Positions 7,444 through 15,393 of a DNA stretch of 64,000 nucleotides are shown piece by piece (the stretch's first letter is position 1; every line of letters starts with the position of its first letter). Source of the stretch: Actibacterium atlanticum. GTDB taxonomy: Bacteria; Pseudomonadota; Alphaproteobacteria; Rhodobacterales; Rhodobacteraceae. Below the pieces are notes generated by a model. That model was given only the letters and a program-made list of their open reading frames with translations, had not been told where the DNA came from and did no database searches. The stretch is taken from assembly GCF_000671395.1 (NCBI RefSeq), contig NZ_AQQY01000002.1, positions 186,001-250,000 on the forward strand, written 5' to 3'. A program made the position numbers and the translations under genes.

Positions 7444-9465
7444 ATGTCGAACCCGTTTTTGCGCGATTGGAATACCCAATTTGAATTGCCGCCGTTTGAG
7501 GCGATTTCAGATGCCGATTTTGCCCCGGCCTTTGACGCGCTGATCAAAGAAGCCCGCGCTGACATCATGGCGATTGCCGACAATGCCGATGCGCCGACCT
7601 TCGATAACACGATCAACGCGCTGGAACGGGCGGGCAAGGGTTTTGACCGGATGCTGGGGGTGTTTTATTCGCTGGCCGGGGCGGATGCGAATGACGTGCG
7701 CGATGGGCTGCAGCGCGACTTTGCGCCCAAGCTGGCGGCGTATTCCTCCGAAATCACCATGAATGCCGCTCTGTTCGCGCGGATCGAAACGCTGTGGCAA
7801 GCCCGCGAGACTCTGGACCTGACCGATGAACAGGCCCGCGTCCTGATGCTGACCCGTCGTGGGTTCGTACGGGCGGGGGCGCAGCTGCAGGGCGCGGCGC
7901 GGGATCGGCTGAAAGACATCAAGGCGCGGCTGGCCGTGCTGGGCACGCAGTTCACCCAGAACCTGCTGGCAGATGAACGTGATTGGTTCATGGACTTGGC
8001 CGAGGTCGATCTGGACGGCTTGCCCGACTTTGTGGTGGCCGCTGCCCGTGCAGCGGGTTCGGAAAAGGATGCAGATGGCCCAGTGGTGACCCTGTCGCGG
8101 TCGTTGATTGTGCCCTTCCTGCAATTCTCGCCGCGTCGCGATCTGCGCGAAAAGGCTTACGAGGCGTGGGTCGCGCGCGGCGCCAATGGCGGCGAAACCG
8201 ACAACCGCGCCATTGCTGCCGAAATTCTGGCCTTGCGCCATGAACGGGCGCAGTTGTTGGGCTATGCCGACTTCGCCAGCTACAAGCTGGAAACCGAGAT
8301 GGCCAAAACCCCCGACGCCGTGCGCGGCCTGTTGATGGATGTCTGGGCGCCCGCCCGCGCCGCCGCCGAGGCAGATGCCGAAGCGCTGGAAACCCGGATG
8401 CACGGGGACGGGATCAACGGCCAGCTAGAGGCCTGGGACTGGCGCTATTACTCCGAGCAACGCCGCAAGGAAGAACACGATCTGGATGAGGCCGAGCTGA
8501 AGCCGTATCTGCAATTGGAACGGATGATCGAGGCGTCTTTTGCCTGCGCCAACCGCCTGTTCGGGTTGGAATTCGCAGAGCTGGAAGCGCCGATGTACCA
8601 CCCGGATGTCCGCGCATGGGAGGTCACCCGCGACGGCACCCACGTGGCGGTGTTCATCGGCGACTATTTCGCACGCGGCTCAAAACGGTCGGGCGCATGG
8701 TGCTCGGCCAGCCGCTCGCAAAGCAAACTCGACGGCGTGGTGACGCCGGTGGTGCATAACGTGTGCAACTTCGCCAAACCTTCCGACGGGGAACCGGCGC
8801 TCTTGTCCTATGACGATGCGCGGACCCTGTTCCACGAGTTCGGCCATGCCCTGCACCAGATGCTGTCGGATGTGACCTACGAGTCGATCTCGGGCACGTC
8901 AGTGGCCCGCGATTTCGTCGAATTGCCCAGTCAGCTTTATGAACACTGGCTGGAAGTACCCGAAGTGCTGGCGGAATTCGCGACCCATGCCGATACCGGC
9001 GAAGCCATGCCCAAAGACATGTTGGACCGGCTGCTGAAAGCTGCAACCTATGACATGGGGTTCGCGACGGTGGAATATGTGGCCTCGGCGCTGGTTGATC
9101 TGGCCTTCCACGAAGGCACGCCGCCCGCCGATCCGATGGCTGCGCAGGCGCAGGTTTTGGCCGAGATCGGCATGCCCCACGCCATCCGCATGCGCCACGC
9201 CACGCCGCATTTTGCCCATGTCTTTGCGGGCGATGGATACTCGGCGGGCTACTACAGCTACATGTGGTCCGAGGTCATGGACGCCGACGCCTTTGCCGCC
9301 TTTGAGGAGGCCGGATCGGCCTTTGACGCAGGCATTGCCCAAAGCCTTGAGGACAACATCCTGTCACGCGGCGGCTCGGTCGAGGCAGACACGCTCTACA
9401 AACAATTCCGCGGTCGCATGCCGGGGGTCGAGGCCCTGCTGAAAGGGCGCGGGCTGGCGGCTTAG
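7444..9465 (+). CDS. M3-family oligopeptidase (Dcp/OpdA type)
   Basis: The ATG at 7444 is chosen over an in-frame TTG two codons earlier because AAGGAG at 7431-7436 is correctly spaced for it. The 673-residue protein has the zinc-binding motif HEFGH at residues 464-468 (FHEFGHALHQ), followed by the distal glutamate region typical of thermolysin-like M3 peptidases. It is a cytoplasmic enzyme, with no signal peptide, that degrades short peptides produced by ATP-dependent proteases. Length matches peptidyl-dipeptidase Dcp and oligopeptidase A; which of the two it resembles more cannot be decided by eye. A 6-base inverted repeat (TTGCGC/GCGCAA, 7407-7431) sits just before the ribosome site. Confidence 0.93.
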   Translation: MSNPFLRDWNTQFELPPFEAISDADFAPAFDALIKEARADIMAIADNADAPTFDNTINALERAGKGFDRMLGVFYSLAGADANDVRDGLQRDFAPKLAAYSSEITMNAALFARIETLWQARETLDLTDEQARVLMLTRRGFVRAGAQLQGAARDRLKDIKARLAVLGTQFTQNLLADERDWFMDLAEVDLDGLPDFVVAAARAAGSEKDADGPVVTLSRSLIVPFLQFSPRRDLREKAYEAWVARGANGGETDNRAIAAEILALRHERAQLLGYADFASYKLETEMAKTPDAVRGLLMDVWAPARAAAEADAEALETRMHGDGINGQLEAWDWRYYSEQRRKEEHDLDEAELKPYLQLERMIEASFACANRLFGLEFAELEAPMYHPDVRAWEVTRDGTHVAVFIGDYFARGSKRSGAWCSASRSQSKLDGVVTPVVHNVCNFAKPSDGEPALLSYDDARTLFHEFGHALHQMLSDVTYESISGTSVARDFVELPSQLYEHWLEVPEVLAEFATHADTGEAMPKDMLDRLLKAATYDMGFATVEYVASALVDLAFHEGTPPADPMAAQAQVLAEIGMPHAIRMRHATPHFAHVFAGDGYSAGYYSYMWSEVMDADAFAAFEEAGSAFDAGIAQSLEDNILSRGGSVEADTLYKQFRGRMPGVEALLKGRGLAA

Positions 9466-9560
9466 AGTCCAGATTTTGGGGTTAGCCCCCTTACAAACGG
9501 ATTGATTGACGGGTAATCAGAAATCGGCTTACGCTCCCTTGAGTTGTGCGAGGGGTCTTT

Positions 9561-10454
9561 ATGTCAACTTTACTTAAAATCCACTATGCTGGACTGGATG
9601 CTGACAAGCATATGCTCGATCTTCGTGCATTCGGAGAGGCTGCTCTTGGATTGGACAAGCTCGCAAATACAGGTCTAATAGCCCTTTCTGACCAACGAGT
9701 GCCTAGAAAGGGAGAGCGCTTTCCTATGCGGATCGTCGCGCAAGAGCCTGAAGAGGGCTCATTTGAATGGGTGGTATATCTTGCTCCGTTCACAGCAGTG
9801 GCGTTGCCAATTGTTCACGAAATGTTCTACACTAAGGCAGCAGAATTTCTGTGGCACTGGATCAGTTGGGTTACGAGCATGGTAGGAGGTAGACAGAAAG
9901 ACGCTGATCCGCATTTGCAAGTTATCTTGGAAATGTCAAAGGACGTTCACAAGAGCCATGCAGAGAGCGAACAGCGAACGAAGGATTTCATGTTGGAAGT
10001 TTTGGACAAAATGAAATCGCCAGCAAAGAACTTTGTTGCTCCAGTAGGGGAGTCTGCGGACAAGGTTTCGTTGATAGCGGATAGTACAGAAGAGCCGCTT
10101 CTTCTTACTCATCAGATCGATGTACCGATGGCTGATGCGATCAGGTCAAAAGATAAACTTGAGGTTGGAGATATGGAAAGAATGCGCTTGCGCATTGATG
10201 GTCTTATTCACCACAATAGACAACTGAAAGTCGAGCACCCGGATCAGCCTGGTAAGTTCATCACCGCTAATGTGCGTGACCCTGCGTTTTCTGAGGAAGG
10301 TAACGTTTACACTGATGCTGTTGCTCAAAAAGGTATTCTCGAAGTGTCCGCGAAGCCGTCCAGAACTTCTGACGGCGAGTTAAAAACCCTTTACATTCTT
10401 GATGCATCTGGGGTGGTGGATCCGGATGCTGAAACTGGCCCAAGAGACGGATAG
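9561..10454 (+). CDS. Low-GC protein of unknown function (isolated accessory gene)
   Basis: The start is the ATG at 9561 after AGGGG; the longer frame from a GTG at 9546 has no better site. The product is 297 residues. Rows of sequence that I counted are 42-52% GC, against about 60% or more in the neighbours, and codon use differs (many AAA, TTG and CTT). The N-terminal part starts with an LKIHYAGLDADKH-type strand. Residues about 70-115 are hydrophobic (VVYLAPFTAVALPIVHEM, AAEFLWHWISWVTSMV), followed by a charged helix and a beta-rich C-terminal domain. It resembles uncharacterised DUF7946-like proteins from mobile regions, but I hold this only loosely. It stands alone between convergent core genes, so it was probably acquired. 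Confidence 0.75.
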   Translation: MSTLLKIHYAGLDADKHMLDLRAFGEAALGLDKLANTGLIALSDQRVPRKGERFPMRIVAQEPEEGSFEWVVYLAPFTAVALPIVHEMFYTKAAEFLWHWISWVTSMVGGRQKDADPHLQVILEMSKDVHKSHAESEQRTKDFMLEVLDKMKSPAKNFVAPVGESADKVSLIADSTEEPLLLTHQIDVPMADAIRSKDKLEVGDMERMRLRIDGLIHHNRQLKVEHPDQPGKFITANVRDPAFSEEGNVYTDAVAQKGILEVSAKPSRTSDGELKTLYILDASGVVDPDAETGPRDG

Positions 10455-10585
10455 GGTTCACGACTTCATGAACAAGCATCAGGCCCACGATAGTGTTCTT
10501 AGGGGGGCACGAAATCTTTCTTGAATTGGTTGGAGCTTAGGTACTTGAAGCTGAAAACTTAATTATCAAAAAATCTTTTTTCTAC

Positions 10586-11470
10586 CTAATCCGCGTCGTA
10601 GACCGGGTCTTTGTGAATGATCACCTCGGCGTTGGGATAGGCGGCGATGATCGCGCGTTTCAGCCCTGCGCCGATGGCATGGGCGGCGTGCAGGGATTGA
10701 TCTCCGTTCAGTTCAATATGCAGGTTCACGAAAATCTTGCTGCCGGCGGTGCGGGTTTGCAGATCGTGAAAGCCGTACACGCCGGGCCATGTTTGCGCGA
10801 TGGTGGCGATGCCCTCGACCACCTCGGGCGGCGCACCGCGATCCATCAAAGCGTCCCACGCACCTTTGCCGATCCGCAGGGCACCGACGGCCAGCATCAT
10901 GGCGGCGCCCAACGCCACCACGCTGTCGACCCCGACAAAGCCAAACTGGGCCGAGGCCCAAAGCGCGATGATGGCGCCGATATTGGGGATTAAATCGCCC
11001 AGATAGTGCAGGCTGTCAGCGCGTACCACCTTGTTGCCCGTACGGGCGGCGACCCAGCGTTGCCATATCACCAAGGACGCGGTCAAAACGATGGAAACTG
11101 CCATCACGATCATGCCGCGCCCCTCGGACAACAGCTGTTCAGGCGTACCGCTCAGCAAGCGGCGCACAGCGGCCCAGAAGATCACCCCGGCAGATACAAA
11201 GATGAACAGCGATTGCGCCAGCGCGGCCAGATCTTCGGCCGAGCTGTGGCCGAAGTTGTGGTCATCATCCGCCGGGCGTGCGGCATAGAATATTGCCGCC
11301 ATGCCCCCCAGTGACACCATCAGATCCAAGGCCGAATCCGCAAGCGAGGCGGCGATGGAAAGCGCTTGGGTGGTGCTCAGCGCCCAAGTTTTCAACAGCA
11401 CCAGCGTCAGTGCCACCAAGACAGAGGCAATCCCGGCAGACAGGTTCATACGAAGAGAGTTGGTGGGCAT
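10586..11470 (-). CDS. Cation diffusion facilitator (CDF) family metal transporter
   Basis: The frame runs on upstream, but the recognisable protein begins at MPTNSLRMNLSAG, so the start is set at 11470 (294 residues); the second methionine at 11449 is also possible. It has the six-helix CDF layout, with metal-site residues SLADSALDL in helix 2 and HYLGD in helix 5, plus the loop DDDHNFGHSSAEDLAAL typical of FieF/YiiP. The C-terminal cytoplasmic ferredoxin-like domain is present (FVNLHIELNGDQSLHAAH). The protein exchanges protons for divalent metals such as Zn or Fe across the inner membrane; the metal cannot be assigned. Confidence 0.92.
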   Translation of the reverse strand: MPTNSLRMNLSAGIASVLVALTLVLLKTWALSTTQALSIAASLADSALDLMVSLGGMAAIFYAARPADDDHNFGHSSAEDLAALAQSLFIFVSAGVIFWAAVRRLLSGTPEQLLSEGRGMIVMAVSIVLTASLVIWQRWVAARTGNKVVRADSLHYLGDLIPNIGAIIALWASAQFGFVGVDSVVALGAAMMLAVGALRIGKGAWDALMDRGAPPEVVEGIATIAQTWPGVYGFHDLQTRTAGSKIFVNLHIELNGDQSLHAAHAIGAGLKRAIIAAYPNAEVIIHKDPVYDAD

Positions 11471-11537
11471 GGGCGGTGCTCGGTCAGTATCGATGACCCA
11501 AGGGCTAGCGCGTTGCCGCGCCACGGGCAAGTGGCGG

Positions 11538-12029
11538 TTACTCGACGATCTCTTCGGCTGCGACACCCCACAAAGCCTGTTTGGGCACCCAACCGGTGCG
11601 TCGGTCGGCGCTGATCCGGCACCAGTCCAGAACGCATTTTTCCAGCCGTGCAATCGCGCCCAGTTCTGCTTGCGCCATAACCGGGGCAGAGGGTTCAGGA
11701 TTGCGGCGCAGCTCCAGCATGTCTTGTTCAACCAGCACGGTGCGCACCCCTGACAGCAACGAGTAATGCATCCAGCCCCCGGCGCCATCCCGGTCACGGA
11801 CCCGGCGCCAGTGTCCGTATTCAGCAATAATTTCAAGAGGTTGGTTTCGGTGCTTATAGACCCAGTCGATCCGGTGCGTCTTGCCGGGGCCGTGGCGGGC
11901 ATAGCCCTCGGCGGCTTTCATTGACACAAACCGGGGCAAGGGCAGGTTTGTCACCGGCCCGCGCTCTTGTGCTGCACTGGTACTGACCATGGCCAGAGCC
12001 ACGATCATGAATATCACTACGCGTTGCAT
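11538..12029 (-). CDS. Exported bacterial SH3-domain protein
   Basis: The 163-residue protein opens with a signal peptide (VVIFMIVALAMVSTSA, then AQE). Two SH3-like segments follow: one around KHRNQPLEIIAEYGHWRRVRD with GGWMHYSLL, and one around VEQDMLELRRNPEPSAPVM ending with TGWVPKQALWG. Bacterial SH3 domains usually bind peptidoglycan or protein partners in the periplasm. No enzyme domain is attached, so it is probably a binding or scaffolding protein. Its start is about 120 bases from the divergent hydroxyacid dehydrogenase. The specific ligand is unknown. Confidence 0.85.
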   Translation of the reverse strand: MQRVVIFMIVALAMVSTSAAQERGPVTNLPLPRFVSMKAAEGYARHGPGKTHRIDWVYKHRNQPLEIIAEYGHWRRVRDRDGAGGWMHYSLLSGVRTVLVEQDMLELRRNPEPSAPVMAQAELGAIARLEKCVLDWCRISADRRTGWVPKQALWGVAAEEIVE

Positions 12030-12149
12030 TTCCTACTCGCGCCCGGCAAGGGGGCGCATGCCTTTAAGGGATTGGGGTCTTGTGCTGTGCCCCGTTCCTT
12101 GACAGTTTGCCATTAAGGACGTGGCTTGGAAAGAACGAGGAGGCGCTTC

Positions 12150-13136
12150 ATGGCTGCTCAACGCCTGAGTGTTGTCGTTACGCGACGGTTGCCCGACGTG
12201 GTAGAAACCCGGTTGAAGGAGCTGTTCGACGTCGAGCTTTCCGCGGATGATCACCCGATGAGCCGCGAACAACTGGTCGAAGCCATGAAACGCACCGACG
12301 TTCTGGTGCCCACGGTCACTGACTCGATTGATCAGGCCATGCTGGCCGCCGCCGGGGATCGGCTCAAACTGATCGCGAACTATGGTGCGGGGGTTGACCA
12401 CATTGATGTGCACACGGCCCGTCAGCGCGGAATTCTGGTGTCAAATACCCCCGGTGTGGTGACCGAGGACACCGCCGATATGACTATGGCGCTGATTCTG
12501 GCTGTGACACGCCGAATTCCCGAAGGTCTCAGCGTCATGCAAAGCGGCAGTTGGGAAGGCTGGGCACCGACCGCGTTTCTGGGGGGGCGTGTCGGGGGGC
12601 GTCGGCTGGGAATTCTGGGCATGGGCCGGATCGGTCAGGCCGTTGCGCGCCGCGCCGCCGCCTTTGGCATGCAGGTGCATTACAACAATCGGCGCCGGTT
12701 GCACCCGGACATCGAAGAAGAGCTGGGCGCCACATGGTGGGAAAGCCTTGATCAGATGGTAGCCCGGATGGATGTCATCTCGATCAACTGCCCGCATACG
12801 CCCTCGACCTTTCACCTGATGAACGCGCGGCGGCTGAAGCTGATGAAGCCGGATGCGGTGATCGTGAACACCTCACGCGGCGAAGTGATTGACGAAAACG
12901 CACTGACCCGCATGTTGCGGGCGGACGAAATCGCCGGGGCCGGGCTGGATGTGTTCGAACATGGTCACCAAATCAATCCCCGTCTGCGCGAGCTTTCCAA
13001 TGTGGTCCTGCTGCCGCATATGGGATCAGCCACGCGCGAGGGGCGTGTTGAGATGGGCGAGAAGGTCATCATCAACGTCAAAACCTATGCCGACGGGCAC
13101 CGGCCGCCGGATTTGGTCGTGCCGAATATGCTGTGA
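12150..13136 (+). CDS. D-isomer-specific 2-hydroxyacid dehydrogenase (glyoxylate/hydroxypyruvate reductase type)
   Basis: The ATG at 12150 follows GAGGAGG at 12137-12143, giving 328 residues. The Rossmann motif LGMGRIGQAVARRA is at about 160. Catalytic arginine, glutamate and histidine regions are visible in order: NTSRGEVIDENAL, AGLDVFEHGHQINP and LLPHMGSATREGR. NYGAGVDHIDV near 85 is typical of glyoxylate reductases. The enzyme would reduce glyoxylate or hydroxypyruvate with NAD(P)H in the cytoplasm; the preferred acid is not certain. The next gene starts inside its stop codon (GTGA). Confidence 0.92.
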   Translation: MAAQRLSVVVTRRLPDVVETRLKELFDVELSADDHPMSREQLVEAMKRTDVLVPTVTDSIDQAMLAAAGDRLKLIANYGAGVDHIDVHTARQRGILVSNTPGVVTEDTADMTMALILAVTRRIPEGLSVMQSGSWEGWAPTAFLGGRVGGRRLGILGMGRIGQAVARRAAAFGMQVHYNNRRRLHPDIEEELGATWWESLDQMVARMDVISINCPHTPSTFHLMNARRLKLMKPDAVIVNTSRGEVIDENALTRMLRADEIAGAGLDVFEHGHQINPRLRELSNVVLLPHMGSATREGRVEMGEKVIINVKTYADGHRPPDLVVPNML

Positions 13137-13666
13137 CCCGCCTGTTGCTTTTGCCATTTCTGCTGCTGGGTGCCTGCCTGTTGGCGGGGCTTTATGGCGC
13201 GGTGCATAACCAGATCAGCTATAGCGTTGGGCCGGACTATTTCCACGCGTTCAAGTTCCGCCAGTTTGGCATCCCGGCAGATCAGCACGGGCGCTTGGGC
13301 GCCGCGATCGTGGGGTGGCGCGCCAGCTGGTGGATGGGGTTGATCATCGGGGCACCGATTGCTTTGCTCAGCATAGCGATCCCGGGGGCTGCGCGGGCGG
13401 CAAAAACCTTTGCCATGGCGGCGATTCTGGTGGTGGGGCTGACCTTGGGGTTAGGACTTGCCAGCTTGCTGTTTACGGTGCCGCCTGACCTTTATCACCT
13501 GATGTACGTTCCAACCGGTCTGTCTGATCCGGCCCCGTTTGTGCGCGCCGGGTTCATGCACAACACAAGCTACCTTGCAGGATTGATTGGTTTGGCCTTT
13601 GGAGTCGTCTTTATGGCGTGGCGCATCTGGCGGGTTCGGCGCGAAACCCGCGCCGAACCCAGCTGA
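13133..13666 (+). CDS. Conserved membrane protein of unknown function
   Basis: The 177-residue protein starts with a GTG that overlaps the dehydrogenase stop, implying translational coupling. Four hydrophobic segments are visible: the N-terminal LLLLPFLLLGACLLAGL, then WWMGLIIGAPIALLSIAI, AILVVGLTLGLGLASLLF, and YLAGLIGLAFGVVFMAW. The loop QISYSVGPDYFHAFKFRQF and the later HNTSYLAG look like conserved functional patches, because tyrosine, histidine and phenylalanine cluster there. I know similar proteins in other bacteria but no assigned function. Its stop abuts that of the convergent DUF937 gene with no gap. Confidence 0.8.
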   Translation: MTRLLLLPFLLLGACLLAGLYGAVHNQISYSVGPDYFHAFKFRQFGIPADQHGRLGAAIVGWRASWWMGLIIGAPIALLSIAIPGAARAAKTFAMAAILVVGLTLGLGLASLLFTVPPDLYHLMYVPTGLSDPAPFVRAGFMHNTSYLAGLIGLAFGVVFMAWRIWRVRRETRAEPS

Positions 13667-14278
13667 TTACTTCAGGAATTTGCCCAGGATGTCATCCATG
13701 GGCGAGCCGTCACCATCGGCATCCAGCATTTGGGTCAGCATGCCAAGGTCAGGGCCGCTGCCGCCTTTGTTGCCGCCCAGCAGGCCACCAATCAGGCCGC
13801 CCAAACCGCCACCCGACTGCGTGCCGCCCCCCATCAGGCCCGACATCATGCCCTCAATGGCGTTGTCGGGCATGTTCTTTTGCATCCCACCTTGCAACAT
13901 CGCGGCCAGTGCGGGCAGAAATTGCGCCACAGTGCCTGCATCAATACCCGAACGGTTTGCGGCTTCGGTGGCCAGTTCCTGTGCGTTGCTTTCGCCGCCC
14001 AGAAGCCCTTGCAGGAAATCCATGCCGGCTTTCTGGCCTTCGGGCGCGGCGGCTGCGGTGGCATCGTCGAACATCGCGCCCATGCCTTCGCCTTTCAGCG
14101 CGCCCAGCAGGCCTTCCAGACCGCCGGCCTCGGCCTGCTGTTTCGCAGCCGACCCAATCGCAGGCGCCAGCATTTCCGCCAGTCCACCGGCCTGATCAGT
14201 GTCCAGCCCGAACTGGCTGGCCAATTGACCCAGGCCTTGACCGTTTTGAGATTGCTGCAACAGGGCAAGAAGCGACAT
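13667..14278 (-). CDS. DUF937 (YidB-like) protein
   Basis: The start at 14278 follows a strong GGAGG; the longer frame upstream has no family similarity. The 203-residue product is rich in glycine, alanine and methionine. It begins with the DUF937 signature region LLALLQQSQNGQGLGQLA and has repeated GLLGG-type loops (LQGLLGGE, LSGLMGGG-like, IGGLLGGNKGG). YidB-type proteins are small and of unknown function. The closing segment DADGDGSPMDDILGKFLK resembles the C terminus of many members. No signal peptide is seen, so it is probably cytoplasmic. Confidence 0.85.
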   Translation of the reverse strand: MSLLALLQQSQNGQGLGQLASQFGLDTDQAGGLAEMLAPAIGSAAKQQAEAGGLEGLLGALKGEGMGAMFDDATAAAAPEGQKAGMDFLQGLLGGESNAQELATEAANRSGIDAGTVAQFLPALAAMLQGGMQKNMPDNAIEGMMSGLMGGGTQSGGGLGGLIGGLLGGNKGGSGPDLGMLTQMLDADGDGSPMDDILGKFLK

Positions 14279-14392
14279 GAGAATACCTCCGGGATAATGT
14301 CGGGCCACAGATGGGCCATTTGGGGCGACCATAGCCCGAGTTCATGACATCCGTGAGAGGGAGAGCCGCGTTAATCTTCCCCGCAACGCGGA

Positions 14393-14746
14393 TCAGGCGG
14401 CAGCCTGTGCCTTGGCAGTCAGTTCGTCAAAGCATTCCATCGCCTTGGCGGCATACATCATGGCCGGGCCTCCGCCCATCTGAACCGCCATGGCCAGCAC
14501 ATCGCCCACTTCCTCGCGGCTGGCACCGACGCGCACCAAGGCCTCCATGTGCAGCACGATGCAGGGTTCGCATTTTTGCGTCACAGCGATGCCTAGGGCG
14601 ACATATTCCTTGTGTTTGAATTCCAGAACGCCACCCTCTTTCACGCCCTTGGACAGCGCCTGAAAGCCTTTGGCCATGCCCGGCACAACCTTGTTCAGAT
14701 TGCGCAACTGGTTCTTGATATCGGTGCTTTTTGCGGTCCAGCTCAT
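14393..14746 (-). CDS. Carboxymuconolactone decarboxylase-family (AhpD-like) protein
   Basis: The start at 14746 (MSWTAKSTD) follows AGGAG at a normal distance, giving 117 residues. The core VALGIAVTQKCEPCIVLHM carries a CxxC pair with a nearby histidine, the redox site of AhpD-like alkylhydroperoxidases. The following VRVGASREEVGDVLAMAVQM is the typical helix. These small helical proteins act as peroxidase or thiol-redox partners in the cytoplasm. It is divergent from a CBS-domain gene, and an FNR-type box sits 57 bases upstream of its start, so oxygen-dependent expression is likely. Confidence 0.9.
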   Translation of the reverse strand: MSWTAKSTDIKNQLRNLNKVVPGMAKGFQALSKGVKEGGVLEFKHKEYVALGIAVTQKCEPCIVLHMEALVRVGASREEVGDVLAMAVQMGGGPAMMYAAKAMECFDELTAKAQAAA

Positions 14747-14802
14747 ACTCGGCTCCTGTTCTTGGAATGCGCCGTTCAAAGCATGGATCGGGCTTGGGGA
14801 CT

Positions 14803-14816
14803 TTGATCCGCGTCAA
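14803..14816. promoter_or_regulatory. FNR/FnrL-type box, proximal to the AhpD-like gene
   Basis: TTGATCCGCGTCAA fits TTGAT-N4-ATCAA at every defined base except one (GTCAA instead of ATCAA). Its centre is 63 bases from the AhpD-like ATG. A class II position (-41.5) would put the start near 14768 with a leader of about 22 bases. Confidence 0.65.
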
Positions 14817-14853
14817 ATCACATGCGCAAAGTCGCATGTTTGGCATGATTTGA
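14813..14853. repeat. Nested inverted repeats in the divergent promoter region
   Basis: TCAAATCA (14813-14820) and TGATTTGA (14846-14853) are perfect 8-base inverted arms that overlap the two FNR-type boxes. Inside them, CATGCG (14821-14826) and CGCATG (14833-14838) form a second 6-base pair. The symmetry could be a binding site for another regulator or a DNA hairpin. Confidence 0.6.
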
Positions 14854-14863
14854 CCTGTGTCAT
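14850..14863. promoter_or_regulatory. Second, weaker FNR/Crp-like box, proximal to the CBS gene
   Basis: TTGACCTGTGTCAT keeps the TTGA-N6-TCA core but departs from the full FNR consensus. Its centre is about 69 bases before the CBS ATG. A class II position would start transcription near 14898, just after a weak -10 candidate TAAACA at 14886-14891. Confidence 0.4.
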
Positions 14864-14925
14864 CCAGCGCGACGGGCGTGGGTGCTAAACACTTATCCCA
14901 TCCGCGACAGATCACGGAGGACCGT

Positions 14926-15342
14926 ATGCTGATCAAATCCATTCAAGACATTTTGCAAGGTCGCACGCTTTACACCGTGCCGGACAGCAATTCAGTGCAA
15001 ACGGCGTGCGAAATGATGATGGATCACCGGATTGGCGCCGTGTTGGTGCTGGCCCCCGATGGGGCCTTGGCCGGGATTTTGACCGAACGCGATGTGGTTT
15101 ATCGCGCAGTTGCGGCGGGTCTGGATGTAAAACAAACCCCTGTGTCCGAGGTCATGACCCGCGATCCGGTGACCGTGGATATGCAAGACAGCGTCAGCGA
15201 TGCGCTGGCCGCCAAGATCGGCGGCAAATTTCGCCACCTGCCGGTGCTGGAGAATGGCAAACCTGCGGGCATCTTGTCGTTTCGCGATATCCCCACCGAA
15301 TACCGGATGATGTTCGAACGGTTTCAGGAGCTCAGCCATTAA
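14926..15342 (+). CDS. CBS-domain pair protein
   Basis: The ATG at 14926 follows CGGAGG at 14915-14920, giving 138 residues. Almost the whole chain is two tandem CBS motifs: DHRIGAVLVLAPDGALAGIL with TERDVVYRAVA, then VSEVMTRDPVTVDM and KFRHLPVLENGKPAGILSF. CBS pairs bind adenine nucleotides such as AMP, ATP or SAM and act as energy sensors. No catalytic or membrane domain is attached. Stand-alone CBS proteins of this size are often induced at low oxygen, which fits the FNR-type boxes upstream. The partner protein is unknown. Confidence 0.93.
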   Translation: MLIKSIQDILQGRTLYTVPDSNSVQTACEMMMDHRIGAVLVLAPDGALAGILTERDVVYRAVAAGLDVKQTPVSEVMTRDPVTVDMQDSVSDALAAKIGGKFRHLPVLENGKPAGILSFRDIPTEYRMMFERFQELSH

Positions 15343-15346
15343 CGCA

Positions 15347-15372
15347 AAAGCCCCACCATATGGCGGGGCTTT
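15347..15372. terminator. Bidirectional hairpin terminator
   Basis: AAAGCCCC and GGGGCTTT are perfect arms, extended by CC/GG across an A-C mismatch, around an ATAT loop. It separates the convergent CBS gene and the end of the xdh-purine transport operon. T-rich sequence follows on both strands. Confidence 0.8.
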
Positions 15373-15393
15373 CGATCTTTCAGTCAGCGCCGC

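Noticed and set aside
9466-10585. A prophage or integrative element around the low-GC gene
   Set aside because: Only one gene is present. There is no integrase, transposase, tRNA or flanking direct repeat that I can see.
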